DNA from: Diplonema papillatum
Taxonomy: Eukaryota; Euglenozoa; Diplonemea; Diplonemida; Diplonemidae
Reading direction: 5' to 3'
DNA length: 64,000 nt
Assembly: GCA_030068145.1 (NCBI GenBank)
Contig: JAPJBO010000180.1
Coordinates: forward strand, 1 to 64,000
The stretch's first letter is position 1. Each line of letters opens with the position of its first letter. A program made the translations under genes and the position numbers. This document shows positions 31,501 through 40,400 of the stretch, piece after piece. The notes under the pieces are model-generated. The model saw only the letters and a program-made list of their open reading frames with translations, ran no database searches and had not been told where the DNA came from.

Positions 31501-33115
31501 AGTCTGAGGTCGACTTTGCCTTCGATGTGGATATGACATCGCGGGGCGGCGTCATCGCACCTGGTGTTGGTGCAGTCTTGGGCAGTGTATCGACAGGCGA
31601 GGAAGGGGTGCTCTGGGTGGACAGGGAAGCAGCCGTATTGGGGCTACCTGTATTCGAAGTTGGTGCGACGAAAGCAAATTCGGGAAGTGGCTCCGGTGAA
31701 AGGTTGCTTATGTGCACTGGCGACTCTGCTGTGCTGAGATAGCTTTGCAAAGCAGCAGGCAAGGTGAGAAGTCGAAGGCCGAGGAGGTGCTGAAAAATGG
31801 CAACCTGAGATGTACTCGTAGGCCCCTGTACAACTCGGTTCAGCGTCGCAGTAGGCGCGTCGAAAAGCCAGGCGTGACTATTAGTCAACTCGGCGCAAAG
31901 GCGTAACGAGTTCACTTCGTCGTCCGTGAAACGTTCAACACCACTTCCCTGCAAGGAACAGCCGGAAGGGGGCACAGCTTTGTAAACGGCTGTCTGCAAG
32001 TTCGTCCGGTCCGGGAACAACACCTCGAAACCCTCCACGATGCTCGAGACAGGAACGAACGAGCCTTCAAGCCGCATCCATTCGGCATCGAAGAAAGCGA
32101 CGAGGTCGACCGGACTTGTCGGCCGGACAGCGGTACAAGGAGTGGCTGATGCACCTGTCACACGAGCAGCATCGCCGTTCATCGATGGAGCATCGGTGGT
32201 CGGTGTTCTCAGCGCGCAGGCGGGTGCAGTCGGTGCAGGTGTTGCAGGTGCAGCCGGCGCGGATGCAGGTGCCGTCGGCGCAGCTGATCCACCACGATCG
32301 CATCCCGAGCTGGCACTGATCGAAATTTCGGACCCTGACACCTCCGTCAGCGGCAAAGTGAGCACACTTAGTACACTCGACACTTGGTCGACGGAAACAC
32401 TTCGCGAAGACGGCGGGCACATGGAAGCATCGCATGGCATCACGTCGTCAACTTGCACCAGTTCCACCTCTGGGATATCGAGAGGCAAGTCGGTTTGGGT
32501 CCCTACATCCCTTGCGCACACCAACTTTTCGGCATTCTCATGCAGTTTCGGTTGCCTTGTGGCTTTGTCCAGAGCATTGTGTAGGTGCCGCAGCTCCTCC
32601 TCTTGTCGATGTACCGTCGTCTTCAGCGCCGCCACAGCCTTCTCGAAATTCTCAAGTACTTCACCGACTCTTCCCGTTGCAGAGCCGCCGACACGGTCGG
32701 TGTCCAATGCGACAGGACTTGTGCGGCGTCTTTTGCACGGCGTTTCCGGCGAGCTCTGCGTTGTGCAGGGTAGCCGAAGGCTCTCCACCGACTGACGCAA
32801 CGCTGGTGATCGGTGAGCCACCAGTAGGAGGGCAGCGAGCTTGGCGGGGGCCGGCACGACAGAGGTCGTGACTGTCTCCCCTAGCACCGTCGACAGGCTG
32901 CTGCGCAGGAACTGATCGTCGCCCCGCAAGCTCCCGCAAAACCGGGTGCTCCACTCTTCGATTTCTGAGTGGCGGAGCTTCCTTCTTGAGAACGCCGACC
33001 CCGTCAGCTTCTGCCAAGTACTGCCCAACTTTGCAGGCAGAGACACAAGCCACGGATCGGTGTAATCGCCGAAGTTCAGTCCTGAGTTAAGACCTAACTC
33101 AACATTGTTTGGCAT
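25568..33115 (-). CDS. hAT transposase fused to a ubiquitin-specific protease (2,515 aa)
   Basis: One uninterrupted frame, starting at an ATG with A at -3. Domains in order: coiled coil (~150-187). Pro/Ser/Thr-rich linkers (~260-330, ~480-630). A USP/C19 domain (~636-908) has a Cys box with C646, a DAHE motif, two CxxC zinc pairs, a His box with H866 and a following N881-D882; all catalytic positions are present. Diverged repeated modules follow (~915-1060 and ~1140-1285), the first with NTC at C955 and GHF at H1049. A ZZ-like cysteine cluster lies at ~1332-1377 and a BED-like finger at ~1640-1692. The transposase core has D1817 (VVVDGSS) and D2033-D2034 (SSDDGSTM). At the usual CxxH it reads DAAH (H2065), so the Cys is replaced by Asp. 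The hATC dimerisation motif includes E2366. The third catalytic acid could not be assigned. The tail is Glu- and Ser-rich. Known hAT transposases are mostly 600-1,000 aa. The domain fusion is seen directly; deubiquitinase activity is inferred. Confidence 0.9.
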   Translation of the reverse strand: MPNNVELGLNSGLNFGDYTDPWLVSLPAKLGSTWQKLTGSAFSRRKLRHSEIEEWSTRFCGSLRGDDQFLRSSLSTVLGETVTTSVVPAPAKLAALLLVAHRSPALRQSVESLRLPCTTQSSPETPCKRRRTSPVALDTDRVGGSATGRVGEVLENFEKAVAALKTTVHRQEEELRHLHNALDKATRQPKLHENAEKLVCARDVGTQTDLPLDIPEVELVQVDDVMPCDASMCPPSSRSVSVDQVSSVLSVLTLPLTEVSGSEISISASSGCDRGGSAAPTAPASAPAAPATPAPTAPACALRTPTTDAPSMNGDAARVTGASATPCTAVRPTSPVDLVAFFDAEWMRLEGSFVPVSSIVEGFEVLFPDRTNLQTAVYKAVPPSGCSLQGSGVERFTDDEVNSLRLCAELTNSHAWLFDAPTATLNRVVQGPTSTSQVAIFQHLLGLRLLTLPAALQSYLSTAESPVHISNLSPEPLPEFAFVAPTSNTGSPNTAASLSTQSTPSSPVDTLPKTAPTPGAMTPPRDVISTSKAKSTSDSSASSPDLAAAAATVVYSVAYEQLANDAEARTWTPPNIEVPEAVRPSMGVSAQRSATATALKKSPSHNPESRATTDRPSAVYPGVDESGSYDPEATAGRGIANTKNTCCINAILQLLIRDTGYLNQLTNQTQPPTPLAAVIRKTVEAYRSNKTDTEVQTRALDLRQVMFPAGTEYAMHDAHEILTRIRQQTDGRFANTLLSTKSCSSCTHASVTPEPVTELQIALERSSGFARTFEWHLKGCISTLPTLLEEYTCPACKQNSTTNVTDKVTLEDTVFVMLKRYALTAKGTAKRCTPVTLTQTVTVAPEDEFEVVGFVTHLGRDLLSGHNVAFLKENGKWVMRNDAESRCVEWKTCVRSFREDGYVVMLRRVHQNVTFAVVDSLPEWGNNFSSQLARCMASAWDTATCFQSVQQGNTCALYASVVATKRCQLADIAHAALNACAADYGLTLDTISGAGIPCRDVRNFAATRGLGYLPFAKLWAILKGEETWRTNHNIVFVPSMAEMKSRTGHFIYVRMPSLQGSSRMQPTLVQGLERNFTQLTRSSIDADTGKETVEILAVPVLPRFLNASDRRQSVLSSTTVASKNVISPDPDNTLLTSTSVPIPKPVRVTIGCRRSAAADQLVKRLETVVDVEVLDVRPSVSESMLVSAVAAHHCHSHALTRTQIRDVAEFFSYASENQSSANIVQKFAAANKLGYLDFAQLLHLLFTGPPSDTATFAARNIVRISAEAGHVACDQYMYVCLPSELQLPLTVVAMEEDIIASPEDSLHPFPEAKSNTSEEKVFGCLECNGHFRLRGFSAKRKCPDDSLWICNVCGKNCRDGWRCSECTCCACPDCFGVIRARLGVKAEDEPTVLCPGDRPPYPDTSPPRKSQKTALKSDPTRSNDQREFGPSLKGWEFHVYDSRPGALQKAVADGLRERGAVAGNNGFSAVDPRLHASTYVVGYVVNALQEGRPIANPNTSMLAEWWSRAGQFIVDERDRQSYADAIATECLTPLSYIPLLKSFTEFREKLNLHSFSAVDIDGALSVASLLEKVDKLQDRSKAFCVFKGDHCFVVRLCKLSQLRCQEELTISEGRFVNPTASQSPLYELTGEDCFDVEGKTTFCKVCRTAILLKAVPYPTSAKAAAYAFGVEQNWSAPPAKKSRTKHLKKCGHVAALTVLKARSVRTAVAGVPSRPERHSNTEDRILPLRTDERLETPLYNLNARAYVGVMGGLSHRQIAHQLWGEQLQGTAVTKRHGLRRDIRELIGVWAKLLLFRLRQDLLSRGPKCVPPLFVVVDGSSLPHCGDEVLAVRLRWVDLSSPLLVKEVFVGLVSAVALPARKPRLKGTRIPKQKNAAAPPTAKTPKAAVQTPSAVAAALGVKPITAFFAARGPLPPPSASEPSSANKPAVTVKPTIAKGQATTTSKARCSKSSEKVAAKPAPTPKVQSSNRKAAAKPAPKGSTAKGQTSAPTATKKTNKKKKFGATGEAAFAAIDEVLKQMSLHPRHVYGWSSDDGSTMTGCDNGAAALMGKAAGRSLAMSMDAAHRMQVKMKILLDCPAFKDMTSVLRQINSIFRGSNLLRRALEDAMGHKMPKPDASWRIRWMKKWERSFANACTPGMREGWLAVLSDRELFSRAKTKKSKKKSQAADMEVKLLKRGKLCDRLQKASFASDLKYLHELFRTIASPQLVAQLEAGLACEIEGAVRNTQMRLCKMAIDNTVPKRFRAIHQDITKLMVPEVVLSEHVVLANLVVSCVLCKEAELRQPGFRNDAWESLCSFADVPPKSLLQEWQTLKAAAIAFKKSSGAPNPLQFWSERLASYADMTENVPRVVQVAICCTCASSAGVERDFGQMRARLPSVRNRTKVPSVSAELMLVKNGPRDDAAARELIETGSRLWWAQKRRRAAGDSRKKTEPAPDSKWEKLEAVNVRFAADGKTLFEKAVLVLTAFEEEEEVEEVEEDEEETEEDSTSCGSSSSSLSSSSSSSSSPSSSRSDE

Positions 33116-33165
33116 TTTGTTACATGGAGTTTAGAAGCGGTGACTGAATTTTGTTTTTTCGTTGT

Positions 33166-33175
33166 CTTTAAATAC
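33166..33175 (-). promoter_or_regulatory. TATA-like box upstream of the hAT gene
   Basis: The minus strand reads GTATTTAAAG about 50-60 bp before the start codon, a usual spacing for a core promoter plus short leader. This is sequence evidence only. Confidence 0.4.
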
Positions 33176-33229
33176 TCAAGTTCGAAGCGCAAACAGAACC
33201 CGAACTTTTTCCAAAACACGAACTGACAA

Positions 33230-33305
33230 TGATGGGACAGCTTTCTGAATTGTGGGCATCATGCGTGTGATGGGACAGCTTTCTGAATTGTGGGCATCAT
33301 GCGTG
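33230..33305. repeat. 38-bp perfect tandem duplication upstream of the hAT gene
   Basis: TGATGGGACAGCTTTCTGAA and the next 18 bases occur twice in tandem (33,230-33,267 and 33,268-33,305), about 115-190 bp before the transposase start. It could be a duplicated regulatory segment. Confidence 0.9.
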
Positions 33306-33350
33306 TATGTATGTGGTGGGCTTGCAGTGCAACTTGGCACTAACTCTTGC

Positions 33351-33367
33351 GACTCGGAATCCGAGTC
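33351..33367. promoter_or_regulatory. Palindrome GACTCGG-AAT-CCGAGTC
   Basis: A perfect 7-bp inverted repeat with a 3-bp centre, about 240 bp upstream of the transposase start. It could bind a dimeric protein. No function is demonstrated. Confidence 0.3.
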
Positions 33368-35266
33368 CCGACTCAGCGGACTCTCTCTAAATTGCTGGGG
33401 GCAGTGAAGAGGTTTCAGCTTCTTACGTTCGTAAGAAAATGCATGCAACCGTCAGGCTGGACCCAAAGTTTGGACACCGGAGCCCGGGCACGGAGTTCTG
33501 GGCGCACGCTGATTCGCGGCTGACATTTGCTGTTTACGAGGAAACGGGAAGAGATGCGTAGTTTTGTTGAGAAGTGGCTTTACGTTGGCGGACAAATAGT
33601 TTCGAGCGGCTGCTTAAAAGTGCGCTTCTTGACTTCCCGAGACTGGACAACTGGTTTCTGTGAGATTTTTGTTTATTGCGGAAATTAACTTCGCCGAACT
33701 TTACGGTTTCCCGAACTATAACTACTGCCTCCAGTTTCGCCCCGCGCCGGCCTTTAGCCGAGCACGTACTTCTTGCTGCGGTAACTGCCGGACGTTTTCC
33801 GTCATTTTCTGGTGGAAGAAGTCCTGGCAGGCGGCCCGAAGCAGTCCGGTCCGGTCCTCGGACTCCGGGTTTGCGGGCGGCGGTTATTTTTTTGGAGCGC
33901 GGGACACTGGATTTGCCATTTTGGTACAGCGGGGTTGCCTACGTCCGGTTGCTTTCCCGGAGCGGTAGTCCCAATGCATGCTTCTTCAGCACAGTGAACG
34001 CCACCTTCACTGTGACCTGGCTGGCCTGCTTTACAGGGCAGGTCCGACCAGGCGAAGAAACTCTACCACGACATTTTAAAAATTGTCTGAAGACCACGCG
34101 CTGTCGCATTTTTCCTCTCCTTTCCTTTTTGTTCTCCAAAGAAGACAGGATAGAAGGAAAAGGTGCCTCATCTTTCGCAATTTTTTTTTTTTTCGGGACT
34201 GACTTCCCAGCGGAGTGACGATTTAACGAGACATGGCTGGAAAGCCAGCGGTCAGTTGGGAGACTGGGCAAGCGAATCCGTGTCAACGGCGGGTGAGTAG
34301 CGACACCCCCCGCAAGCGAGCCGAACACAACGGGCGAAAGGAGAGAAGACAGAAGAAAGGACTCCAGCAAGGACACAAACCCGCACGGCAACCACGCCAC
34401 TGCAGAGCAGAAAGACGAGTTGCGGCTATACACGGTTTGCATGATCACTTCGCGCTCACAGTACCACACTTACTGCTCTTTCTTCTTTTCACGCACCGAA
34501 CACACGCGAAGGTACACACTGAGAGAAATACAGAAGACAGAAGAAAGGATTCCAGCAAGGACACAAGCCCGCACGACAACCACGCCACTGCAGAGCAGAC
34601 AGACGAGTTGCGGCTACACACGGCTTGCATGATCTCTTCGCGCCAAAAGAACCTTTGTTCGCTTCGCTCTTCCGTCCTTTCTCAACAACCGAACGCACAC
34701 AGCTACAGAAAAACGGGGCCTTTGCCTCACGGAGACCCTGCCTGACATTAGGGAAGGCCAACCGACACATCATTCGATTCAAGAATCACTGTCGGTCCCG
34801 AGTGTCAGGTCAATCTGTACCCTCACGAGGACAGAACCCCTCACACGTAACTCGTCTGACGAGTGCCCCGCGTGTGGGGGGATGCGTAACGAGCTCAGGG
34901 GCCGAAACGGGGGTCTCCGACGTGATTAGCAGCATACTACAGAAGGCTGCCAAAGCATCTTTTCAAAACACACCAACATGTCTACAGGAACCAGCGAAAG
35001 AACCTCTCCCACGGCAAGAACAATCAGCCCAGCTGGCCTCTTCCTCTCCTTTCCTTTTTGTTCTCCAAAGAAGACAGGATAGAAGGAAAAGGTGCCTCAT
35101 CTAAAAAAAAATAATAAAATCCTCACTCCTATGCTTGTGTCTGTCACTCTCGTCCTCCGCTCCTGCTCTGCTTGCCGCGCGCAGTATAGTTGGAGCAAAA
35201 GGTGAAGCCAGAAAGCTGTTAATCTTGCTGCTGACCACATGAAGTGGTGCAAGTTTCTTTTCCTAC
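33368..35266. other. hAT internal non-coding region with local duplications
   Basis: No ATG-initiated ORF here resembles a gene. A ~118-bp segment (GAAGACAGAAGAAAGGA through TTGCATGATC) occurs at about 34,343-34,462 and again at 34,531-34,648, a 188-bp period. A 62-bp segment (TTCCTCTCCTTTCCTTTTTG to CTCATCT) occurs at 34,112-34,173 and at 35,041-35,102; the second copy is followed by an A-rich AAAAAAAAATAATAAAA. A perfect 9-bp stem (CACAGTGAA/TTCACTGTG) lies at 33,990-34,014. Confidence 0.7.
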
Positions 35267-35282
35267 AAAAAAAAAAGCGAAT
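35267..35282 (+). repeat. Left target duplication of the nested LINE
   Basis: AAAAAAAAAAGCGAAT here is identical to 42,874-42,889, directly after the LINE poly-A. A 16-bp duplication starting in an A-run is what target-primed reverse transcription predicts. Only the last six bases are independent of the A-tract. Confidence 0.6.
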
Positions 35283-37484
35283 GTCCGCGATGACGGTCTG
35301 ACGGGGGACCGGGAGAAACTAAAACTGTACCCTGGCTGGGAAACACCGCTGCTCCCGCTGAGAGTCTCAGCGTACCTGGAAACTGACGTGGTAGCAGAGA
35401 TCGCGGCGTTAAACCCTGTGAAACTATCACAGCGCCTGCTTGACTGCAGATACCCGACTGAAAAAGTGACAGACGCCTGGGGTGCACGGGTATGGGACGG
35501 CAGATGTGAGGTGTGTGTCACAGTGCCAGAGGAAGACTCAGAATCCCTCCTCCGCTGTAGCGGCGCAGATGGGGTCTTTCTGTCACCGATGTCGCCAATG
35601 CCCCTCAAGGTGATTCAGCTGGGCACCTGTACCCTGGAACGCGCAAGGCAGATAGCAACACTGGCCGGGGATGCCCATCGTGGACTAGAAGAGATTGGAA
35701 GAGGGTACGGGCTACGAGTTGGAAACGGCTCATACGCAGCGGTCAGACACGAGCTAGCCTCGCAGGGACTGCTACCACCAGAACAAGGGACATTCCTTGT
35801 GCAAGGTATCCCGTGTGGTACAAACGCCGCAACGCTGCGTTCCAACTTGCAGGCACTCGGATGGATAGTCACCCCGCTTTACAAAAGGACTGGGCCGCGA
35901 CGCCTGGTTAGCTGGGTTGTGCTCTCAGAATGGTTACCTGGTAAGGACACGTACACGACGAGGACGGGGGTAAACCTAAGGATCCGCAGGATTGAGGATG
36001 ACCCGACCCCCCCGGAAAAGCACACACCCGGGCCCTCCCTCTCCAAGGAATACCGTTCGGTGAACGCAGCAGGAGGAAAGAGGAAAGACCCTATCTCCAA
36101 GACTCTCCTAACCCGCAGAGAGTTCCAAGAAAGATTCCCAAGGGGCCAAGAGGCTGAGCTCATGTGGAAGGTGGCGGGCGAGTACCCGGGGTCACAGGAG
36201 CAGCCCGATATGGAAGTCGATGACGGACAACCCCTGTTTGGAGGAAAAAGGGTCGATGACGAATCGACGGACGAAGCAAACGTGGCTGCAAAGACGGAGT
36301 CGGTCCCCACTTGTCCGCCGGTCCCGACACCACCTAGTGACCTGGGTGCAAGGATGGCCAGCCTTGAGGCCACACTGCAGGCTGTCCTCACTCACTCTGC
36401 CTCCCTCCAACCTGACACTGCGGTACAACTGCTGAGGGCGGAGGTGCAAGCCCTAAGACAAAAAACCTGCCAGCCCTCGGACGAACTAAACCTACTCCGA
36501 GCAGAAATCGCCAGCCTCAGACAACACAGGCCCCAACCACCTACAAACGAACAACCTGAGGTGGCTCGGTTGCGGGCAGAAAACCACGCACTGAAGCAGG
36601 GACTCAGTCAAGCTGCGGCAGCGCCGGCACAGCAGCAGACAAATGTGGTCAACCCCCAATCGCACCCGCCAAGCCCGGAGACGACGGAACGCCAAAATCC
36701 GCAATCCCCGCCGGAGAACGCAGCGAAGTGTGGCAAACAGTCGGTGCTCGGGACCTTACAAACGGATGCTTCACGCAGTGTGGAAGGCCAACGTGCTGAG
36801 GTTGGAAAATCGGCTAGTAACCTGGACAGGCGCTCCGCATCCGTGGTCCGGGGCGAAGTAGTACCTCGTCGTCGGCGACGAAACTCAGATGAGAACGTCA
36901 GGGAAGGGCGCCGGGGGGAAACCCCCCCAAGCGACGCGGAGTCAGCGCCACGAAGGGAGAGGGACTCAGCTGCTTGCCGGCCTCGGGGACCACCAGTCTG
37001 TCCTGGAACGAGTATCGACGACCCTCGAACTATGACCCACGTAGCGCAAGCCACCGAGGCCCCCCCGGGCCCCTCGTACCAGCCGACAAACCACTGTAGT
37101 GAAAACCGGGACGAACAGCAGGCGGTCTGCACGTTGGACGCGACACACTGCCCCCAAGGCATAGTGCGGGAGCCGCACGTACCTGTCGCTGCGACCGAGC
37201 AGTCTGTATCCTCGCAGGTTGTGGAGAAACAGGCAGTGGGTGACGGAGAGATGTGTAAACCGGGAAACAAATGCGACGAGTCGGAAACGGCCGTGATTCA
37301 GCGCCAGAAGTTCCAGCCATACTCGTCAGTGAGAGCGCAGACCCCAACGCCGAGGCGCTGCGAATCGCCACACCCGTGTGGTAGGGGGGCCCCCAGCACG
37401 CCTACCGGCAGGCTCCCCGGCGGCTCTAGAGCCTCGCCGCACACAGGTAAGGGAAGGAACATGCCCCATTCCTTTCGTTCTTAG
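35283..37484 (+). CDS. LINE ORF1, N-terminally truncated nucleic-acid-binding protein
   Basis: The frame is open from just after an in-frame stop at 35,232, but the segment before 35,283 is probably flanking DNA. The first in-frame ATG comes only after about 115 codons. Near residue 190 counted from 35,244 is an RRM-like stretch (FLVQGIPCGT, LGWIVTPLYKR, SWVVLSEWLPG). It is followed by a predicted coiled coil with heptad-like LRAE repeats (ARMASLEATLQ, LLRAEVQALRQ, LNLLRAEIASLRQ, VARLRAENHALKQ). The C-terminal third is Pro/Arg/Ser-rich and disordered, without zinc knuckles. RRM plus coiled coil is a common LINE ORF1 architecture for binding and packaging the RNA. It overlaps ORF2 by 107 nt. 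Confidence 0.75.
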   Translation, partial: VRDDGLTGDREKLKLYPGWETPLLPLRVSAYLETDVVAEIAALNPVKLSQRLLDCRYPTEKVTDAWGARVWDGRCEVCVTVPEEDSESLLRCSGADGVFLSPMSPMPLKVIQLGTCTLERARQIATLAGDAHRGLEEIGRGYGLRVGNGSYAAVRHELASQGLLPPEQGTFLVQGIPCGTNAATLRSNLQALGWIVTPLYKRTGPRRLVSWVVLSEWLPGKDTYTTRTGVNLRIRRIEDDPTPPEKHTPGPSLSKEYRSVNAAGGKRKDPISKTLLTRREFQERFPRGQEAELMWKVAGEYPGSQEQPDMEVDDGQPLFGGKRVDDESTDEANVAAKTESVPTCPPVPTPPSDLGARMASLEATLQAVLTHSASLQPDTAVQLLRAEVQALRQKTCQPSDELNLLRAEIASLRQHRPQPPTNEQPEVARLRAENHALKQGLSQAAAAPAQQQTNVVNPQSHPPSPETTERQNPQSPPENAAKCGKQSVLGTLQTDASRSVEGQRAEVGKSASNLDRRSASVVRGEVVPRRRRRNSDENVREGRRGETPPSDAESAPRRERDSAACRPRGPPVCPGTSIDDPRTMTHVAQATEAPPGPSYQPTNHCSENRDEQQAVCTLDATHCPQGIVREPHVPVAATEQSVSSQVVEKQAVGDGEMCKPGNKCDESETAVIQRQKFQPYSSVRAQTPTPRRCESPHPCGRGAPSTPTGRLPGGSRASPHTGKGRNMPHSFRS

Positions 37485-40400
37485 GGACGAAGGTAGTCCT
37501 ACAGCAGGCCCGCTCGGTCCGAAAAACGCGCGGGTCGGCACCGAGCAGCGCAGCCTACGCCGAAAACGAGGCCCGCCACTCGGGAAACAAAACGGCGTGA
37601 GACGGGAGAAGACAGGCCTTCACAGTCCGGAGTCGACGCTGCGAGTAATCAGCTTCAACTGCAGATCATTCAAGGCAAGGGAATACCCGCCAAACTCGCA
37701 GGACGAGATCAGCCGATTGGTCGCCAGACACCAGCCAGACATACTCCTCTTGCAGGAAACATGGCTGAGCGACAAATCGCTGCCTCCGGTGCTCCCCGGT
37801 TACCGTGCGCACAGACGTGACAGGCCAGGGGGTGGGGGCCATGGTGGAGTCCTGACGTTCGTGAAGTCGGACCTAGCGGCCACACAGATCCCCGTGGGCC
37901 CCTTCGGTGGTGATGGAGCAATGGAAAGCATTGCCGTTGCTGTCGAGCGGGCGGGCCTCCCCCCAATCCGAGTCTACAACGTATACAGGCCCCCCCAGCC
38001 AACTGCCTCTGAGTCGGGGAAGTTAAACATGCGGCCCTTCCCGATGGATGATGGGGTGGTAGTTGCCGGCGACCTAAATGTCCACCACGCTGACTGGTCG
38101 CAGGGGGTTGGCAACCCTGGGGGAGTAGTCCTACGCGACTGGCTACTTCGTAACTCGGCCAGAACATGGAATGACCCTGCCTCGCCGACTATGTGCCACA
38201 GGAAGCATGCAAGGCCCTCCTCCCCCGATATCGTCGTAGCGTCTGAGACCCCTGACTTTGTGACGTGCTGGAAAGTCCTAGAGCCCTGGGGCTCCGACCA
38301 CAGGCCGGTTTACTTTGAGCTGCCAAGAGGCTACCGGCAAGCTAGGGCCAAACTCCAGAAAGGCTACTCCTGGAAAAAAGCCGACTGGGGAAAAATGAAG
38401 GCGTATCTGGACGAGCAAAGCGAGAAGCTTCTTGCGGGTCGATATGGGCGACATGACATCATGGGGAAGGTCACGTCACTCCTGCAAGATGGCCTGCGAA
38501 AGTTTGTCCCTACGTCCTCGTCGGAGCGCGTGCACAGAGCCTGGTGGACCCCTGAACTGAGCCGTCTGGAGACGGAAAAGGCAGCTTTGCATGCGGCGGC
38601 CTCGGCCGACCCCCTGGATAGGGAGAAGGCAAACGCCTACGAGAAGGCGAAAACCACCTTCTCAACAGAGGCGACGAAGGCAAAGGCTGGCTACTGGGGC
38701 GGTATAGTTGCGAACATCAACGCGTTTACCGACCTGGGCCTCCTGTACCGCCAGATACGCAGGATTGACGGGCGATCGCAACGATACTCCGTCCCGCCGA
38801 TCCGGGTTGGCAACGTTTACGTGGTGGACGCCGCGGAAAAGGCAGACATCTTCGGTGACCACCTCGCAACGTTATGCCGCCGGGAAGGCCCAAGGGCAGT
38901 AAGGCCTGCTTACATACATCCGAGCGGAGACTTCGAGGAAGCGGTAATCCCCTTCACAGAAGGTGAGCTGGACAGAGCGATCGCAGAACTCCGTGACACC
39001 ACGTCACTTGACCCTGACGGCATCTGCTCGTCCTTGCTGTCCCATATTGGCGACGCCACGAAGGGACTGCTCCTAGAGATGTACAACATCTCGTGGACTA
39101 CGGCAGCGGTACCCCAGAGCTGGAGAGATGCCCATGTCATTCCTGTCCCAAAGCCTGACAAGGACCATAGCCGCCCTGAGGGTTACAGGCCGATTTCCCT
39201 GACGAGCGTGATTTCCAAACTGATGGAGGTCATGATTAAGAACCGCCTGTCCTTTATCACTGAGAGCCCCAAGTTCCCCCATGTACGCCCTTTCTGCGAC
39301 TCGCAGGGTGGCTTTCGTAAAGGTAGGGGCACTGAAGAACAGGTCCTAAGCATGGTAACCGCAATGGACCTGGCACGCAGCAACGGGTACTACTCGTGTC
39401 TATTGTCATTTGACTTAGCAAATGCATTTGACACGGTCGACCATGACTACCTGCTAGCAGTCATGGAGAAACGTGGCGTGCCCCCTCGCTTCACCCGTTG
39501 GATTCGTGCCTTCCTGCGAGGACGGACGGCTGCGTACAAGGTCGACGGGAAAGTAGGGAAGAAAGTCTCGTTGAGCCGCGGCGTTCCCCAGGGCACAGTC
39601 CTCGGCCCCATCCTCTTCCTGTTTTGCATCGACGGGCTGGGCGTAAAGCTTGAGGAAATCAGCAGTGCGCTTGGAAACACAAAGGCCGGACCAAACTACC
39701 TGACCCCGTCACTGTTTGCAGATGACGTGGGGGTTGTCGTCTCGGCCTTGACGGTTGCCGAACTCGAAGTGAAGGCACAGATGGTGGTGGACGCAGTCGA
39801 GAAATGGGTTGCTGGCGCCCGGATGAAACTGGCGCATCACAAGACAGAGGCCGTGCTCATCTGTCCACCGGGCAAGAGTACGGTACCCCCACGGTTGCGT
39901 TTCCGCAATGCTAGGTCGTCCATTCGCATTCCTGGATCCCAACTCCCAGCCTGGATAAGACGCTACAGCCATACTTTTGTGGCAAATGAAGCGCAATACA
40001 GAGTACATGAGGGCAAGCGGGTGGAAGCGGTTAACGGCCACTCTGGTTTCTCCAACGATGACATACATGCCATACATGGGGAAGTGCGCAACCAGTGGGT
40101 CGTCCTTGATCTCACGGAGCCTGTCCGCTGGGTGAAACAGACGAAGTTACTCGGCCTCATCATCGATGACGAGCTGTCTTTTCACGCACACGCTGAGAGG
40201 GCCATAAAGCGCATGGCACAGAGAGGGAACCTCCTGCGCCACCTGTCGGGGAAAGCGTGGGGGTGCAGCACCGCTACGCTGCGCAGCCTGTACCTAACCT
40301 ACGTGATCCCCTCTGTGACGTACTGTTTGTCGGTCTACGGGCCCTACTTGCTCAAATCGTCGCGCGCCTACCTCAGATCCTTTGAGCGACTCCACACGAG

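Noticed and set aside
34625..35104. 159-codon plus frame upstream of the LINE, and a 102-codon frame at 33,660
   Set aside because: Both begin at non-ATG codons (TTG and GTG) and have no recognisable motif. The first runs through duplicated non-coding segments.
35239..35300. ORF1 start at the ATG at 35,239 with slippage on the A10 tract
   Set aside because: That ATG is out of frame with ORF1, and the A10 plus GCGAAT is better explained as the left target duplication, so the ATG belongs to flanking DNA.
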